64,000 nt of DNA from the NCBI GenBank assembly GCA_031460455.1, contig JAVKTQ010000002.1, positions 372,001 to 436,000 of the forward strand. The letters are read 5' to 3'. Shown in pieces: positions 23,500 to 31,930 of the stretch. Origin of the DNA: Sporomusaceae bacterium. Lineage in GTDB: Bacteria; Bacillota; Negativicutes; Sporomusales; UBA7701. Numbering within the stretch: position 1 is the first letter of the stretch; every line of letters begins with the position of its first letter. The position numbers and the translations under genes are program-made. The notes under the pieces are model-generated. The model was not told where the DNA came from. It worked only from the letters and a program-made list of their open reading frames with translations, and searched no databases.

Positions 23500-24144
23500 G
23501 TGAACCGCGAGGGTGTAAGGAAACTGCTCACCGAGCACGAGTGGGAGGAGATCGTCAGGCTGGCGATGCTCGACCGGCGCGTGCTGCGTATTCTTCTTGG
23601 CCTGCTTTACGACGCCGAAGACTATGTGCACTGGCTGGCGATCGACGCCATCGGCCGCTGCGGGGGCCGGACGGCCGCCGACAACCCGGAAAAGACGCGG
23701 GATCTCGTCCGCCGCCTGCTGTGGACGCTGAACGACGAGAGCGGCGGCACGCCCTGGGGAGCGACCGGGGCGATCGGCGCGGTGATCGCCGCCCGTCCTG
23801 ATCTGTTTGGCGGGTACCTGTCGATGATTTGTCCGTTTCACGATGATGTGAACCTCTACCCGGAGTTTATCTGGTCGGTGGGCGCGGTGGGCCGCACCCG
23901 CCCCGACCTGGCGGGCGAGTATGTGCCCTTCCTGCTGGACGCCCTCGGTCACGCCGCGGCGGACATCCGCGGCTATGCCGCGTGGTGCCTGGGCGTGCTG
24001 CGGGCCGCGGCCGCGGCGGCCGCTCTGGGGGCCAGCCTGGAAGACGCCGCCGCGGCGGCGGTGTACGAGGGGGACGGTGTTTACCGCCGGCGGCCTGTCG
24101 GCGCCATCGCCGCCGACAGTCTGGCGAGGATGGGAAAGCGCTAG
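23500..24144 (+). CDS. HEAT-like repeat protein (DVU0298/PBS-lyase type)
   Basis: This 214-residue alpha-helical protein has repeated units of the form 'D.V.WLAIDAIGRCGG', 'GATGAIGAVIAARPDLFGGY', 'FIWSVGAVGRTRPDLAGEY' and 'IRGYAAWCLGVL'. These are typical of HEAT-like/PBS-lyase repeats. It resembles small proteins grouped under the name DVU0298. Such repeats usually bind other proteins, and no catalytic residues are seen. It starts at GTG 23500 behind GGGGAGGTGA. It ends 24 bases before dispersed repeat copy 6. Confidence 0.65.
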   Translation: MNREGVRKLLTEHEWEEIVRLAMLDRRVLRILLGLLYDAEDYVHWLAIDAIGRCGGRTAADNPEKTRDLVRRLLWTLNDESGGTPWGATGAIGAVIAARPDLFGGYLSMICPFHDDVNLYPEFIWSVGAVGRTRPDLAGEYVPFLLDALGHAAADIRGYAAWCLGVLRAAAAAAALGASLEDAAAAAVYEGDGVYRRRPVGAIAADSLARMGKR

Positions 24145-24167
24145 AACGGTTACCCCTGAATGAGCCG

Positions 24168-24288
24168 CGGGGCGTTCAGAGTCCCCAGATGCAAGGCAGG
24201 GCGAGGACGCGCAGCGACGCGTACTTGACGCGTACGCTAGCAAGCGCCCGCAGCCCTAACGCCGCAGATGGGGGCTATCAACGCCCCG
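24168..24288 (+). repeat. Dispersed hairpin repeat, copy 6
   Basis: Arms 24168-24186 and 24270-24288 pair (CGGGGCGTT with AACGCCCCG and a second inner block), with the same CAG/ATC-type mismatch as copy 5. The core includes CAGATGCAAGGC, ACGCGTAC..GCGTACGC, and AACGCCGCAGATG. It is followed by CCTTTTGCTTTTT, which supplies the -35 of the next promoter. Confidence 0.83.
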
Positions 24289-24292
24289 CCTT

Positions 24293-24321
24293 TTGCTTTT
24301 TAAACAGAGATAGCCTATAAT
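24293..24321 (+). promoter_or_regulatory. Promoter of the PHP-rapZ transcript
   Basis: TTGCTT at 24293-24298 and TATAAT at 24316-24321 are 17 bases apart. The -35 box starts five bases after repeat copy 6. Confidence 0.75.
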
Positions 24322-24347
24322 TGGTATATATATAAAGGAGTGATCCC

Positions 24348-25076
24348 ATGCGGTTCGAAGCTGATCTGCACATTCACACCGTCGCCAGCGGGCATGCTTA
24401 CAGCACGGTGCTGGAGGTCGCCCGCGCCGCCGCCGACAGGGGGCTGGCGCTGATCGCCCTTACCGATCACGGGCCGGCGATGCCGGGGGGGCCGCATGCC
24501 TACCACTTCAGCAATCAGTTTTGCATGCCGGAGAGCATTTTCGGCGTCAGGGTGCTGAAGGGGGTCGAAGCGAACGTGATGGATCGCGACGGCACGCTCG
24601 ATCTGGACGAAGGCCGCCTGGCGAAGATGGAGATAGTGCTGGCCGGGCTGCATACCTTCTGCGCTCCGTACGGCACGGTGGACGAGAACACGGCGATGAT
24701 GATCAATACGATCAGGAATCCCTGGGTGGACGTTATCGTCCATCCGGGCAACCCGGAGTACCTCATCGACGAGGCGGCGGTGGTCCGGGCCGCGGCGGAG
24801 CACGGCGTGGCCCTGGAGATCAACAACAGTTCGCTGACCGTCTCCCGCAAAGGCAGCCTGCCGCACTGCGACCATATCGCCTGCCTGGCGAAGGAGTATG
24901 GCTGCAAGATTCTCATGGGCTCGGACAGCCATTTCGCTTATTCCGTGGGCGACTTCGGCGCGGCCGCCGGGATCGTCGCCAGGAACGGCATCGATCCGGC
25001 GAAGGTGCTCAATACGTCGGTGGCGGCAATCACGCGCTATTTAGAGGAGCGCAGGGATAAAAGACCGAAGAAATAG
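24348..25076 (+). CDS. PHP-domain phosphatase (YcdX-type)
   Basis: This 242-residue protein has the PHP metal-binding pattern: DLHIHTVASGHAY at the start, ALTDHGPAMP, a Glu in 'KGVEANV', IVHPGNPEY, and GSDSHFAYSVGDF near the end. These hold the expected His/Asp/Glu ligands for a trinuclear metal centre. Relatives (YcdX family) hydrolyse small phosphate esters in the cytoplasm. The ATG follows AAGGAGTGATCCC. RapZ begins 48 bases later, so they are probably cotranscribed. Confidence 0.88.
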   Translation: MRFEADLHIHTVASGHAYSTVLEVARAAADRGLALIALTDHGPAMPGGPHAYHFSNQFCMPESIFGVRVLKGVEANVMDRDGTLDLDEGRLAKMEIVLAGLHTFCAPYGTVDENTAMMINTIRNPWVDVIVHPGNPEYLIDEAAVVRAAAEHGVALEINNSSLTVSRKGSLPHCDHIACLAKEYGCKILMGSDSHFAYSVGDFGAAAGIVARNGIDPAKVLNTSVAAITRYLEERRDKRPKK

Positions 25077-25123
25077 ATGCTTTGTATGAGCTTATTAATA
25101 GCCGTGTGCGGGAGCTGATCAGG

Positions 25124-26002
25124 ATGGATAATTTTCGCCTCGTAATCGTTACCGGCATGTCGGGAGCGGGAAAAACCCAGGTCGTCCGGGCGATGGAGGA
25201 TCTGGGCTATTTCTGCGTGGACAATCTGCCGCCGATGCTCATCCCCAAGTTCGCCGAGCTGTGCGTGCAGTCTGCCGGCCGGGTGAGCAAGATCGCTCTG
25301 GTGGTGGATATCCGCGGCGGCGAGTTTTTCGATACCCTTGTGCAGGTGCTCGAAGATCTTGAGACGCAGGGTTTCATGTACGAGATCCTCTTCCTGGAGG
25401 CGTCGGACGAGACGCTTATCCGCCGTTACAAAGAATCGCGCCGCCGCCACCCCATGGCTCCTTTCGGCCGGGTGAGCGAGGGCATCAGCCGCGAGCGCGA
25501 GCGCCTGGAGCACATCCGCGGCCGGGCCACGCATATCATCGATACTTCCGATCTGGCCACATCGCAGCTCAAGGAGAAGATCACCGCAATGTTCGCCGGC
25601 GAGCGTGACAGCGACCGGATGACGGTGACGGTGGTGTCGTTCGGGTTCAAGTACGGTATCCCGCTGGACGCCGATATGGTGTTCGATGTGCGGTTCCTGC
25701 CCAATCCCTTCTATGTGGAGTCGCTGCGGCGCAAGAGCGGCAAGGAGGCCGATGTCAGCGATTATATCGGCAAGTGGCCGATCACCCACCAGTTCCTCGA
25801 CAAGCTCGGCAGTCTGATCGATTTCCTGGTGCCCAACTATGTCAAGGAGGGCAAGGGCCAGTTGATAATCGCCGTGGGCTGCACCGGCGGCCTCCACCGT
25901 TCGGTGTTCGTGGCCGAGAAGATCCACGAGGGGCTGAAGAAGAAGGGGTATCGGGTGGGTGTGGAGCATAGGGATATTAAGCATAACGTGCTGGAGGTCT
26001 AG
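25124..26002 (+). CDS. rapZ: RNase adapter / nucleotide-binding protein RapZ (YvcJ)
   Basis: This 292-residue protein has the RapZ Walker A GMSGAGKT near residue 8, DLGYFCVDNLPP, and the C-terminal ligand-binding domain with GCTGGLHRSVFVAE. RapZ/YvcJ binds nucleotides and, in enterics, senses glucosamine-6-phosphate to target small RNAs. In Firmicutes the homolog is linked to competence and cell-wall precursors. The open frame reaches back to 25082, but GGAG at 25111-25114 fits the ATG at 25124. It is the first gene of the conserved rapZ-yvcK-whiA set, here separated from yvcK by two copies of the dispersed repeat. Confidence 0.94.
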   Translation: MDNFRLVIVTGMSGAGKTQVVRAMEDLGYFCVDNLPPMLIPKFAELCVQSAGRVSKIALVVDIRGGEFFDTLVQVLEDLETQGFMYEILFLEASDETLIRRYKESRRRHPMAPFGRVSEGISRERERLEHIRGRATHIIDTSDLATSQLKEKITAMFAGERDSDRMTVTVVSFGFKYGIPLDADMVFDVRFLPNPFYVESLRRKSGKEADVSDYIGKWPITHQFLDKLGSLIDFLVPNYVKEGKGQLIIAVGCTGGLHRSVFVAEKIHEGLKKKGYRVGVEHRDIKHNVLEV

Positions 26003-26015
26003 TTCTGGTTCTTAG

Positions 26016-26138
26016 GCGGCTGTTGATAAGCGTCGCCTCGCGGCGTTGCGACTGCGTCTGCCATCCTCAGCGTACGTTCGAGTACGCTTCCGGTGTCAGA
26101 CTTGTCGCGCCTTGCGACGCTCGCTTCTGAACAGCCGC
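26016..26138 (-). repeat. Dispersed hairpin repeat, copy 7a (between rapZ and yvcK)
   Basis: Arms GCGGCTGTT..AAGCG (26016-26032, extending to 26036) and GCG..CTTCTGAACAGCCGC (26114-26138) pair with a GAT/CTG-type mismatch. The core keeps GCGTTGCG and CGCGCCTTGCG at its ends. The apical part carries CTGCCATCCTCAGCGTACG and GAGTACGC, like copy 4 and unlike copies 2, 3, 5, 6, 8 and 9. Confidence 0.75.
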
Positions 26139-26171
26139 TCGCTAAAGAAAACGTATTCGGGATTACACGAA

Positions 26172-26300
26172 CCGGCTAGAAGCGAGTAGCGCAAGGCGCC
26201 GAGACGACGGCACCGGAGACGTACACGGACGTACGTCGAGGATGCCGGCGGCGAAGGCAAGTGCGCGGTTCTTAGCGCTTCAGCGCTTAGAACTGCGGCC
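26172..26300 (+). repeat. Degenerate dispersed repeat, copy 7b (between rapZ and yvcK)
   Basis: The segment shows GAAGCG..GCGCAAGGCGCCG, an apical GACGTACACGGACGTACGTCGAGGATGCCGG-type hairpin (written here by its parts GACGTAC and GTACGTC), and a right end TGCGCGGTTCTTAGCGCTTC. The arms pair poorly. It is similar to the apical variant of copies 4 and 7a, so it is read as a decayed neighbour of copy 7a. Confidence 0.5.
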
Positions 26301-26357
26301 TGCCCCTTGCGGGTGCAAAGCGATACGAAGCTTATCGCCGGTTCTCAGGAGCATGGC

Positions 26358-27731
26358 GTGAACTACCTGAAGTGGCTTTACCCGGGCATGAAGCTTAAGA
26401 GATGGCTGCTGCTTTTTTCGGTTGGCGTCATCGCCGCCAGCCTGGGGCTTGCTATTGTCTTCAATTATAAATACATCGGCGTGGTGGAGGAGAATATCTT
26501 CAAGATGTTTTACCGCGCCACCGGCAAGTATTATTACGCCGCCACCACCGTCGCCGGCACGGTTATTTTTGTCCTCGGCCTGGCGGTGATGACGTTTTCC
26601 ACGCGCCAGATTATCCGTTCGGTCGTCAGCGTGCTGCTGCCGGAGGGGTCGGACAAGCTCGTGGAGATCATTTTCCAGAAGCGCAAGCTCAACCGGGGCC
26701 CGGCGGTGACCGTCCTCGGCGGCGGCACCGGCCTGTCGGTGCTGCTGAGAGGCATAAAGAGCGTGACAAGCAATATCACGGCGATTGTGACGGTGGCCGA
26801 CGACGGCGGCTCTTCGGGGCGCATCCGCAACGATCTGGGCATTATCCCGCCGGGCGATCTCCGCAGCTGCCTGGTGGCGCTGGCCGACACCGAGCCGCTG
26901 ATGGAGAAGCTGTTTCAGCACCGCTTCGGCGGCGCGGGCGATCTTGCCGGGCACAGCTTCGGCAATCTGTATATCGCGGCGATGACCGAGGTGCTGGGCG
27001 ATGTTGAACTGGCGCTGAAGGAGTCGAGCAAGGTTCTGGCGGTCCGCGGCCAGGTGCTGCCTTCGTCGGCCCAGACCATCCGCCTGGCGGCGGAGATGGC
27101 CGACGGCAGCATTGTGGAGGGCGAATCGCAGATTCCGCTCGCCGGCAAACCCATCCGCCGCGTGTTCATCAGGCCGGAGAACGCTCCGCCGGTGGCGAGC
27201 GCCATCGAGGCGATCGAGAACGCCGACGCCTGTATCCTGGGCCCCGGCAGCCTTTATACCAGCGTAATCCCCAACCTGCTGGTCGGCGGCATCGCCGATG
27301 CGCTGCGCCGTACGCAGGCTGTCAAGATTTATATCTGCAATGTCATGACCCAGCCGGGGGAGACGGACGGCTATACGGCGTCGCGCCACGTGCAGGCGAT
27401 CGTCGACCATGTCGGCCCCGGACTGATCGATTATGTGGTGGTGAACGGCCAGGAAGTCGCGCCGGGCCTGCAGGAGTCGTACGCCCGCCAGGGCGCGTAT
27501 CCGGTGGCGGTCGATACCGAGGAGCTCGAGGCTTTGGGCGTCAAGGTGGTGAAGGCCAGCCTCATCAGCGAGACGGTGCTGGTGCGCCACGATCCCGTCA
27601 AGCTGTCGCAGACGATCATGGAGATGGTTTTCCGGCTCAAGGCGAGTTCGGAGCGGATGAAGCTGCTGGATTATTATCTGATCGCCGATAATATCAAGGA
27701 GCTGAAGAACGGCGACAGCGGCCGCCGTTAA
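26358..27731 (+). CDS. yvcK: Gluconeogenesis/UDP-GlcNAc-binding factor YvcK (GlmR), membrane-anchored form
   Basis: This 457-residue protein has an N-terminal part with two hydrophobic helices (about residues 14-35 and 55-78). The YvcK/CofD-like domain follows from about residue 112: VTVLGGGTGLSVLLRGIK, VTVADDGGSSGRIR, LGIIPPGDLR, GHSFGNL, and GPGSLYTSVIPNLL. In B. subtilis the homolog binds UDP-GlcNAc and stimulates GlmS on gluconeogenic substrates, and it lacks the membrane part. GTG at 26358 is chosen because AGGAG lies seven bases before it. Upstream frame overlaps repeat DNA. It belongs with whiA, 57 bases downstream. Confidence 0.93.
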   Translation: MNYLKWLYPGMKLKRWLLLFSVGVIAASLGLAIVFNYKYIGVVEENIFKMFYRATGKYYYAATTVAGTVIFVLGLAVMTFSTRQIIRSVVSVLLPEGSDKLVEIIFQKRKLNRGPAVTVLGGGTGLSVLLRGIKSVTSNITAIVTVADDGGSSGRIRNDLGIIPPGDLRSCLVALADTEPLMEKLFQHRFGGAGDLAGHSFGNLYIAAMTEVLGDVELALKESSKVLAVRGQVLPSSAQTIRLAAEMADGSIVEGESQIPLAGKPIRRVFIRPENAPPVASAIEAIENADACILGPGSLYTSVIPNLLVGGIADALRRTQAVKIYICNVMTQPGETDGYTASRHVQAIVDHVGPGLIDYVVVNGQEVAPGLQESYARQGAYPVAVDTEELEALGVKVVKASLISETVLVRHDPVKLSQTIMEMVFRLKASSERMKLLDYYLIADNIKELKNGDSGRR

Positions 27732-27788
27732 GATTGGCGGGGTAAGGCGAGCCGCGTTGTCGCAGTTGTTATCATGGAGTGAGTATAG

Positions 27789-28727
27789 GTGTCATTTTCC
27801 GCGGATGTGAAAAACGAGCTGGCCAGGGTGACGGACGGGCAGAACTGCTGCCATGTCGCCGAACTTGCCGCCCTCATGAGGATGGGCGGCACGATGCTTA
27901 TCAGCGGCCACAATACTGTCGGCGTCAATTTTACGACCGAGAACGCGGCGGTGGCCCGCAAGGCGCTGACCCTCATCAAGCGCGGCTTCGGCCTTGCCGT
28001 CGAGGTGGTGGTGACCCGCGCCCGCCGGTTGAAGAAGGCCAATTCGTATCATGTGAAGGTGGCGCCTTCGCCGGTGGTGGCCAAGCTGCTGGCCGAGCTG
28101 GGCATCATGCGCGGCGAGGTTATCAACGCCGGCCGGGACATGGGCCTGCTGCGCAAGGCGTGCTGCCGCCGGGCGTATCTGCGGGGCGCGTTCCTCGGCG
28201 GCGGGTCGGTGAGCAGGCCGGAGGGGGAGTATCACCTCGAGCTGGTGACCGGCAACCACGATTTCGCCAAGACGCTGGTGCGGCTCTTGAGGTCGTTCGG
28301 TCTGCCGGCCCGCATGACCGACCGCAAGCAGGATTTCGTCGTCTATCTCAAGGACGGCGACGCGATAACTTCGCTGCTGCGCATCATCGGCGCCCACAAT
28401 GCGCTGTTCGCGTTCGAGAACGTGCGGGTGGTCAAGGATATGCGCAATCAGGTGAACAGGCTGGTGAACTGCGAGACGGCCAACCTGCAGAAGACGGTGA
28501 ACGCCGCGGTGCGGCAGGTGGAGAGCATCAAGCTGATCGCCGCCCGTATCGGCTTCGATAAGCTGCCGCCCAGCCTGCGGGAGGCGGCCGAGCTGCGCCT
28601 CGCCCACCAGGAAGCTACGCTGCAGGAGCTGGTGGACCTGGCGGATGGGCAGGTGGGCAAGTCGGGCATGAACCACCGCTTGCGGAAGCTGGAGCAGATC
28701 GCCCGCGACCTGGAAGGGAAGGAATAG
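27789..28727 (+). CDS. whiA: Sporulation/division regulator WhiA
   Basis: This 312-residue protein has WhiA's N-terminal LAGLIDADG-like fold: SFSADVKNELAR at the start, and 'CCRRAYLRGAFLGGGSVS' with the key Gly-rich turn. The C-terminal helix-turn-helix (AELRLAHQEATLQELVDLAD.. and 'GKSGMNHRLRKLEQIA') completes the pattern. WhiA is a DNA-binding protein tied to division and chromosome segregation in Firmicutes. GTG at 27789 follows GGAG. It is followed without a gap by a polysaccharide deacetylase gene. Confidence 0.95.
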   Translation: MSFSADVKNELARVTDGQNCCHVAELAALMRMGGTMLISGHNTVGVNFTTENAAVARKALTLIKRGFGLAVEVVVTRARRLKKANSYHVKVAPSPVVAKLLAELGIMRGEVINAGRDMGLLRKACCRRAYLRGAFLGGGSVSRPEGEYHLELVTGNHDFAKTLVRLLRSFGLPARMTDRKQDFVVYLKDGDAITSLLRIIGAHNALFAFENVRVVKDMRNQVNRLVNCETANLQKTVNAAVRQVESIKLIAARIGFDKLPPSLREAAELRLAHQEATLQELVDLADGQVGKSGMNHRLRKLEQIARDLEGKE

Positions 28728-29489
28728 ATGAAGCTGCTGGTGAAAGGCGCCGCGGTCCTCGCCGCGCTTATCGTCCTGGCTGCCTTCTGGGCGGCCTGGC
28801 CCGCCGCGGGCGTGCCCATGCTGGCCTACCACAAGGTGGGCGACACCGAGGAAGCTTACAGCGTGGCGCCGGCCGATTTCGAGCGGCAGATGGCCTACCT
28901 GGCCGATAAGGGTTATACGGCGGTCACCATGGCCGACCTGGTCGGCCATATGACGGCGGAGAAGCCGCTGCCGCCGCGGCCGGTGGTGATAACGTTCGAC
29001 GACGGTTATGCCGACAATTATTATACGGCGCTGCCGATCATGAAGAAGTACGGGATGAAGGCGACGGTGTTCGTTGTCACCGATTTTCTCGGCGAGCGGC
29101 CGTATATGACGTGGGACGAGCTTAAGGCGCTGCGGGCGGCGGGCACGGAAATCGGCTCGCATACGCTGCACCACCGGGCGCTGCCTGAGCTGCCGGCGGC
29201 CGAACGGCTGCGCGATGCGGCGCTGTCGAAGGACGGGCTGGAATGGCGGCTGGATGCGCCGGTCATATTCCTGGCCTACCCGTTCGGCCGGTACGACGCC
29301 GATACGACGGCGGCGCTGCGGGCGGCCGGGTACCGGGCGGCGGCCAGCACGCGGCTGGGGCTTAACAATCCCGGCGACGATCTCTATGCCCTGAAGCGGA
29401 TCAACATCCCCCGCAGCAGCTGGGGGATGCTGGAGTTTCGGCTGCGGCTGATGAGGGCGAATGTGTATGATAAGCTTGGTTTGCAATAG
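28728..29489 (+). CDS. Polysaccharide deacetylase (NodB/CE4 family), membrane-anchored
   Basis: This 253-residue protein has an N-terminal signal anchor (about residues 5-27) and an extracytoplasmic NodB domain. The domain carries MLAYHKV, VVITFDDGYADN (catalytic Asp and first metal Asp), GSHTLHHRAL (metal His pair) and AYPFGRYD. The CE4 family removes acetyl groups from peptidoglycan or other N-acetylated glycans. It starts one base after the whiA stop and ends at a strong terminator, so it closes the yvcK-whiA transcript. The substrate is unknown. Confidence 0.9.
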   Translation: MKLLVKGAAVLAALIVLAAFWAAWPAAGVPMLAYHKVGDTEEAYSVAPADFERQMAYLADKGYTAVTMADLVGHMTAEKPLPPRPVVITFDDGYADNYYTALPIMKKYGMKATVFVVTDFLGERPYMTWDELKALRAAGTEIGSHTLHHRALPELPAAERLRDAALSKDGLEWRLDAPVIFLAYPFGRYDADTTAALRAAGYRAAASTRLGLNNPGDDLYALKRINIPRSSWGMLEFRLRLMRANVYDKLGLQ

Positions 29490-29490
29490 G

Positions 29491-29527
29491 AAAGGCGGTC
29501 CTGTAAGGGACCGCCTTTGGCGTTTTT
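29491..29527 (+). terminator. Terminator of the yvcK-whiA-deacetylase transcript
   Basis: AAAGGCGGTCC (29491-29501) pairs with GGACCGCCTTT (29508-29518), loop TGTAAG, followed by GGCGTTTTT. Confidence 0.85.
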
Positions 29528-30446
29528 AAAAGCCGACTTTTTCCTTCCCCTTAAGGCCGAGGATGGCCCGCGCTTCGTCGGGGCCGGCGGTTTCGCGGCC
29601 GATGGCCTCGATGATTGTTTTGATCTGGGCGACTTGTTCGCCGCTCGATTTGGCGAGGACGCCGGGTCTGAGGTAGAGGTTGTCTTCGAGGCCGACGCGG
29701 ACGTTGCCGCCCATGGCTGCCGCGGCGGCGGTGAGGGCGAACTGGTGGCGGCCGGCGGCGCAGCACGACCAGGTGATGTCGCCGAGGAGGTCGCGGGCCG
29801 TTTTGACCATGAAGACGAGGTTTTCGACGCTGGCGGGGATGCCGCCGAGGATGCCCATGACGAACTGGATGTAGATGGGCCGCCTGAGGATGCCGCGCTG
29901 GAGGAGGTGGGCGACGTTGTTGATCATGCCGACGTCGTAGACTTCGAATTCGGGGCAGGTGGCGTTGTCGTACATGGTGCGGGCGTAGTATTCGATGCCT
30001 TTGTAGGTATTGCTGAAGACCATGTCCCAGGTGCCTTTGAGGTAGGGGATTTCCCAGTCGAATTGGGGGTTTTTGAGTTTGTCGGCCGCCGGTTCGAGGA
30101 CGAAGTCGACGGAGCCGGCGTTGCAGGAGGCCAGTTCGGGCTTGAGGGCCGGGACGACGGCGATGCGCTGTTCGAGGGACATGCCGAGGCCGCCGCCGGT
30201 GGTGATGCAGATGACGATGTCGCAGCTTTGTTTGATGCCTGCTACGATTTCCCTTACGGTGGCGATGTCGGGGGACGGCCGGCCGTTTTCGGGGTCGCGG
30301 GCGTGGATGTGGACGGCTGCCGCCCCGGCTTTCCAGGCGCTGACGGCGTCGTCGATTATCTGGCGGGGGGTTATCGGCAGATAGGGGGACATGCTCGGGG
30401 TGTGGATACCGCCGGTGATGGCGGCGGTGATGATGGTTTTCGTCAT
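29526..30446 (-). CDS. BKACE-family beta-keto acid cleavage enzyme (3-keto-5-aminohexanoate cleavage type)
   Basis: This 306-residue TIM-barrel protein has BKACE landmarks: the metal-binding AAVHIHARD, 'GGIHTPSMSPYLPITP' at the N-terminus, and an acidic/NNxxH stretch 'GMINNVAHLLQRG'. The C-terminal 'VRVGLEDNLYL' is also typical. The family splits beta-keto acids with acetyl-CoA to acetoacetate plus a CoA ester. The best-known member is Kce of lysine fermentation, but substrates vary widely. It lies 44 bases behind an AtoE-type short-chain fatty acid permease, and both are probably under sigma-54 control. Lysine pathway partners are absent here, so the substrate is open. Confidence 0.87.
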   Translation of the reverse strand: MTKTIITAAITGGIHTPSMSPYLPITPRQIIDDAVSAWKAGAAAVHIHARDPENGRPSPDIATVREIVAGIKQSCDIVICITTGGGLGMSLEQRIAVVPALKPELASCNAGSVDFVLEPAADKLKNPQFDWEIPYLKGTWDMVFSNTYKGIEYYARTMYDNATCPEFEVYDVGMINNVAHLLQRGILRRPIYIQFVMGILGGIPASVENLVFMVKTARDLLGDITWSCCAAGRHQFALTAAAAAMGGNVRVGLEDNLYLRPGVLAKSSGEQVAQIKTIIEAIGRETAGPDEARAILGLKGKEKVGF

Positions 30447-30490
30447 TGTCGCTTACACCTTCCTTTTTTGATTGGCGGTCGGTCGGCCGG

Positions 30491-31879
30491 CTACATTACT
30501 GCCGGCAGGACGAGGAGGCCGAAGGTGATGACGGCTCCCGCCCAGATGAGCATGATGAGGCCGTAGGGCAGGATGTCCTGGAAGCGGAGCTTGAAGGCTC
30601 CGAGGATGGGCAGGGCCCAGAAGGGCTGGATGAGGTTGGTCCACAGGTCGCCGTATGTGTAGGCGTTGATGGTCATCGGCAGGCTGGCGCCCAGCTTTTT
30701 GGCGGCCGGGAGGATGTAGGGGGCTTCGATGACGAATTTGGAGCCGCCGGAGGGGACGAAGATGTTGAGGAAGCCGGAGTAAAGGAAGACGACGAAGGGG
30801 AAGGTGTAGGCGGTGGAGATGGAGACGAACCAGTCGGCGATGATGGTGGCGAGGCCGGAGAAGGAGATGATGCCGAAGATGCCGGCGTAGAGGGGGAACT
30901 GGACGATGACGCCGCCGACGGTGGCGACGCCGCGCTGGACGGAGGCCATGAAGCTGTTGGCGCTGCCGTGCAGCAGCAGGCCGAGCATGAAGAAGATGAA
31001 GTTGAGGGTGTTGAGGTCGAGGCTGCCGATGCCTTTGGCGGCGATGAAGCGGCCGAACCAGAAGACGCCGAAGACGGCGATGAGGACGGGGAGGAGGGGC
31101 GAGCGGTCCCACCGCTCGGCCGGTGTGCGGGCTGCGTCTTTGGCGGGGAGGCTTTCCTGGGGGGCGAATTCTTTGGCGAGTTCGGGGGATATTTCTACGG
31201 CGTGGTCTTTGGCGGGGGCGACGGCCAGCATGATGAAGGGGGCGGTGACGAGCATGATGAGGTTGGTGAGAAGGAGGGCGGGGTCGAAGGTGGTCAGGCT
31301 GATGGGGATGACGCCGGTGACTTTTTCCATGAAGTGGCCGGGGGTGGCGAGCAGCAGCTGGGCGGCCATGGAGGGCCCGTTGGCGAGGACGATGCCGCAG
31401 TAGGAGATGGCGGCGACGAAGATGTAGTCGATGCCGAGGCCGCGCTTGCGGACGACGAGCTGCCGCCCCATGATGATGGAGACCATCATGCCGATGCCCC
31501 AGTGGAGGTACCAGAGGATGCTGATGAAGGTGAAGTACATGAGGATGGTGGCTCTGCGCGTTTTGGGTATGTCGATGAGCTTGTGGATGATGGTTCTGAC
31601 GTATTTGGAGTCGGCGACGGTGAACCCGGTTATCATCAGTACGCACATCTGCATGGCGAAGGTGAGCAGTACCCAGAAGCCCTTGACCCAGTCGTCGATG
31701 AGCTGCAGGGGACCGTGTTTCGTCAGCCCCCAGGCCATGAAGAAGACAAGTACGGTGAGCGCCAGGACGAAAACCATGGCGTCCGGCACCCAGCGCACGC
31801 TCCAGCGGGAGAACGAGGATACGAAGGTGTGGAGAGCCCCGCGTGCTGGTCGGGGGGCTCCGGCGACAGGATTGGCCAT
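30491..31879 (-). CDS. atoE: Short-chain fatty acid transporter, AtoE family
   Basis: This 462-residue membrane protein has about 12 spans. The pattern matches AtoE (short-chain fatty acid permease): 'RWVPDAMVFVLALTVLVFFMAW' near the start (split over TM1), 'WYLHWGIGMMVSIIMGRQ', and 'PSGGSKFVIEAPYILPAAKKLG' near residue 390. AtoE imports acetoacetate and short-chain acids for conversion to CoA esters. It is the first gene of a two-gene unit with the BKACE enzyme, which makes or consumes acetoacetate. A good sigma-54 promoter lies 52-67 bases upstream. Confidence 0.88.
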   Translation of the reverse strand: MANPVAGAPRPARGALHTFVSSFSRWSVRWVPDAMVFVLALTVLVFFMAWGLTKHGPLQLIDDWVKGFWVLLTFAMQMCVLMITGFTVADSKYVRTIIHKLIDIPKTRRATILMYFTFISILWYLHWGIGMMVSIIMGRQLVVRKRGLGIDYIFVAAISYCGIVLANGPSMAAQLLLATPGHFMEKVTGVIPISLTTFDPALLLTNLIMLVTAPFIMLAVAPAKDHAVEISPELAKEFAPQESLPAKDAARTPAERWDRSPLLPVLIAVFGVFWFGRFIAAKGIGSLDLNTLNFIFFMLGLLLHGSANSFMASVQRGVATVGGVIVQFPLYAGIFGIISFSGLATIIADWFVSISTAYTFPFVVFLYSGFLNIFVPSGGSKFVIEAPYILPAAKKLGASLPMTINAYTYGDLWTNLIQPFWALPILGAFKLRFQDILPYGLIMLIWAGAVITFGLLVLPAVM

Positions 31880-31930
31880 TTTTTCAACCTCCTTTTAATC
31901 ATCCCGGGACGGTGTTTGCCCCGGTCGGAT

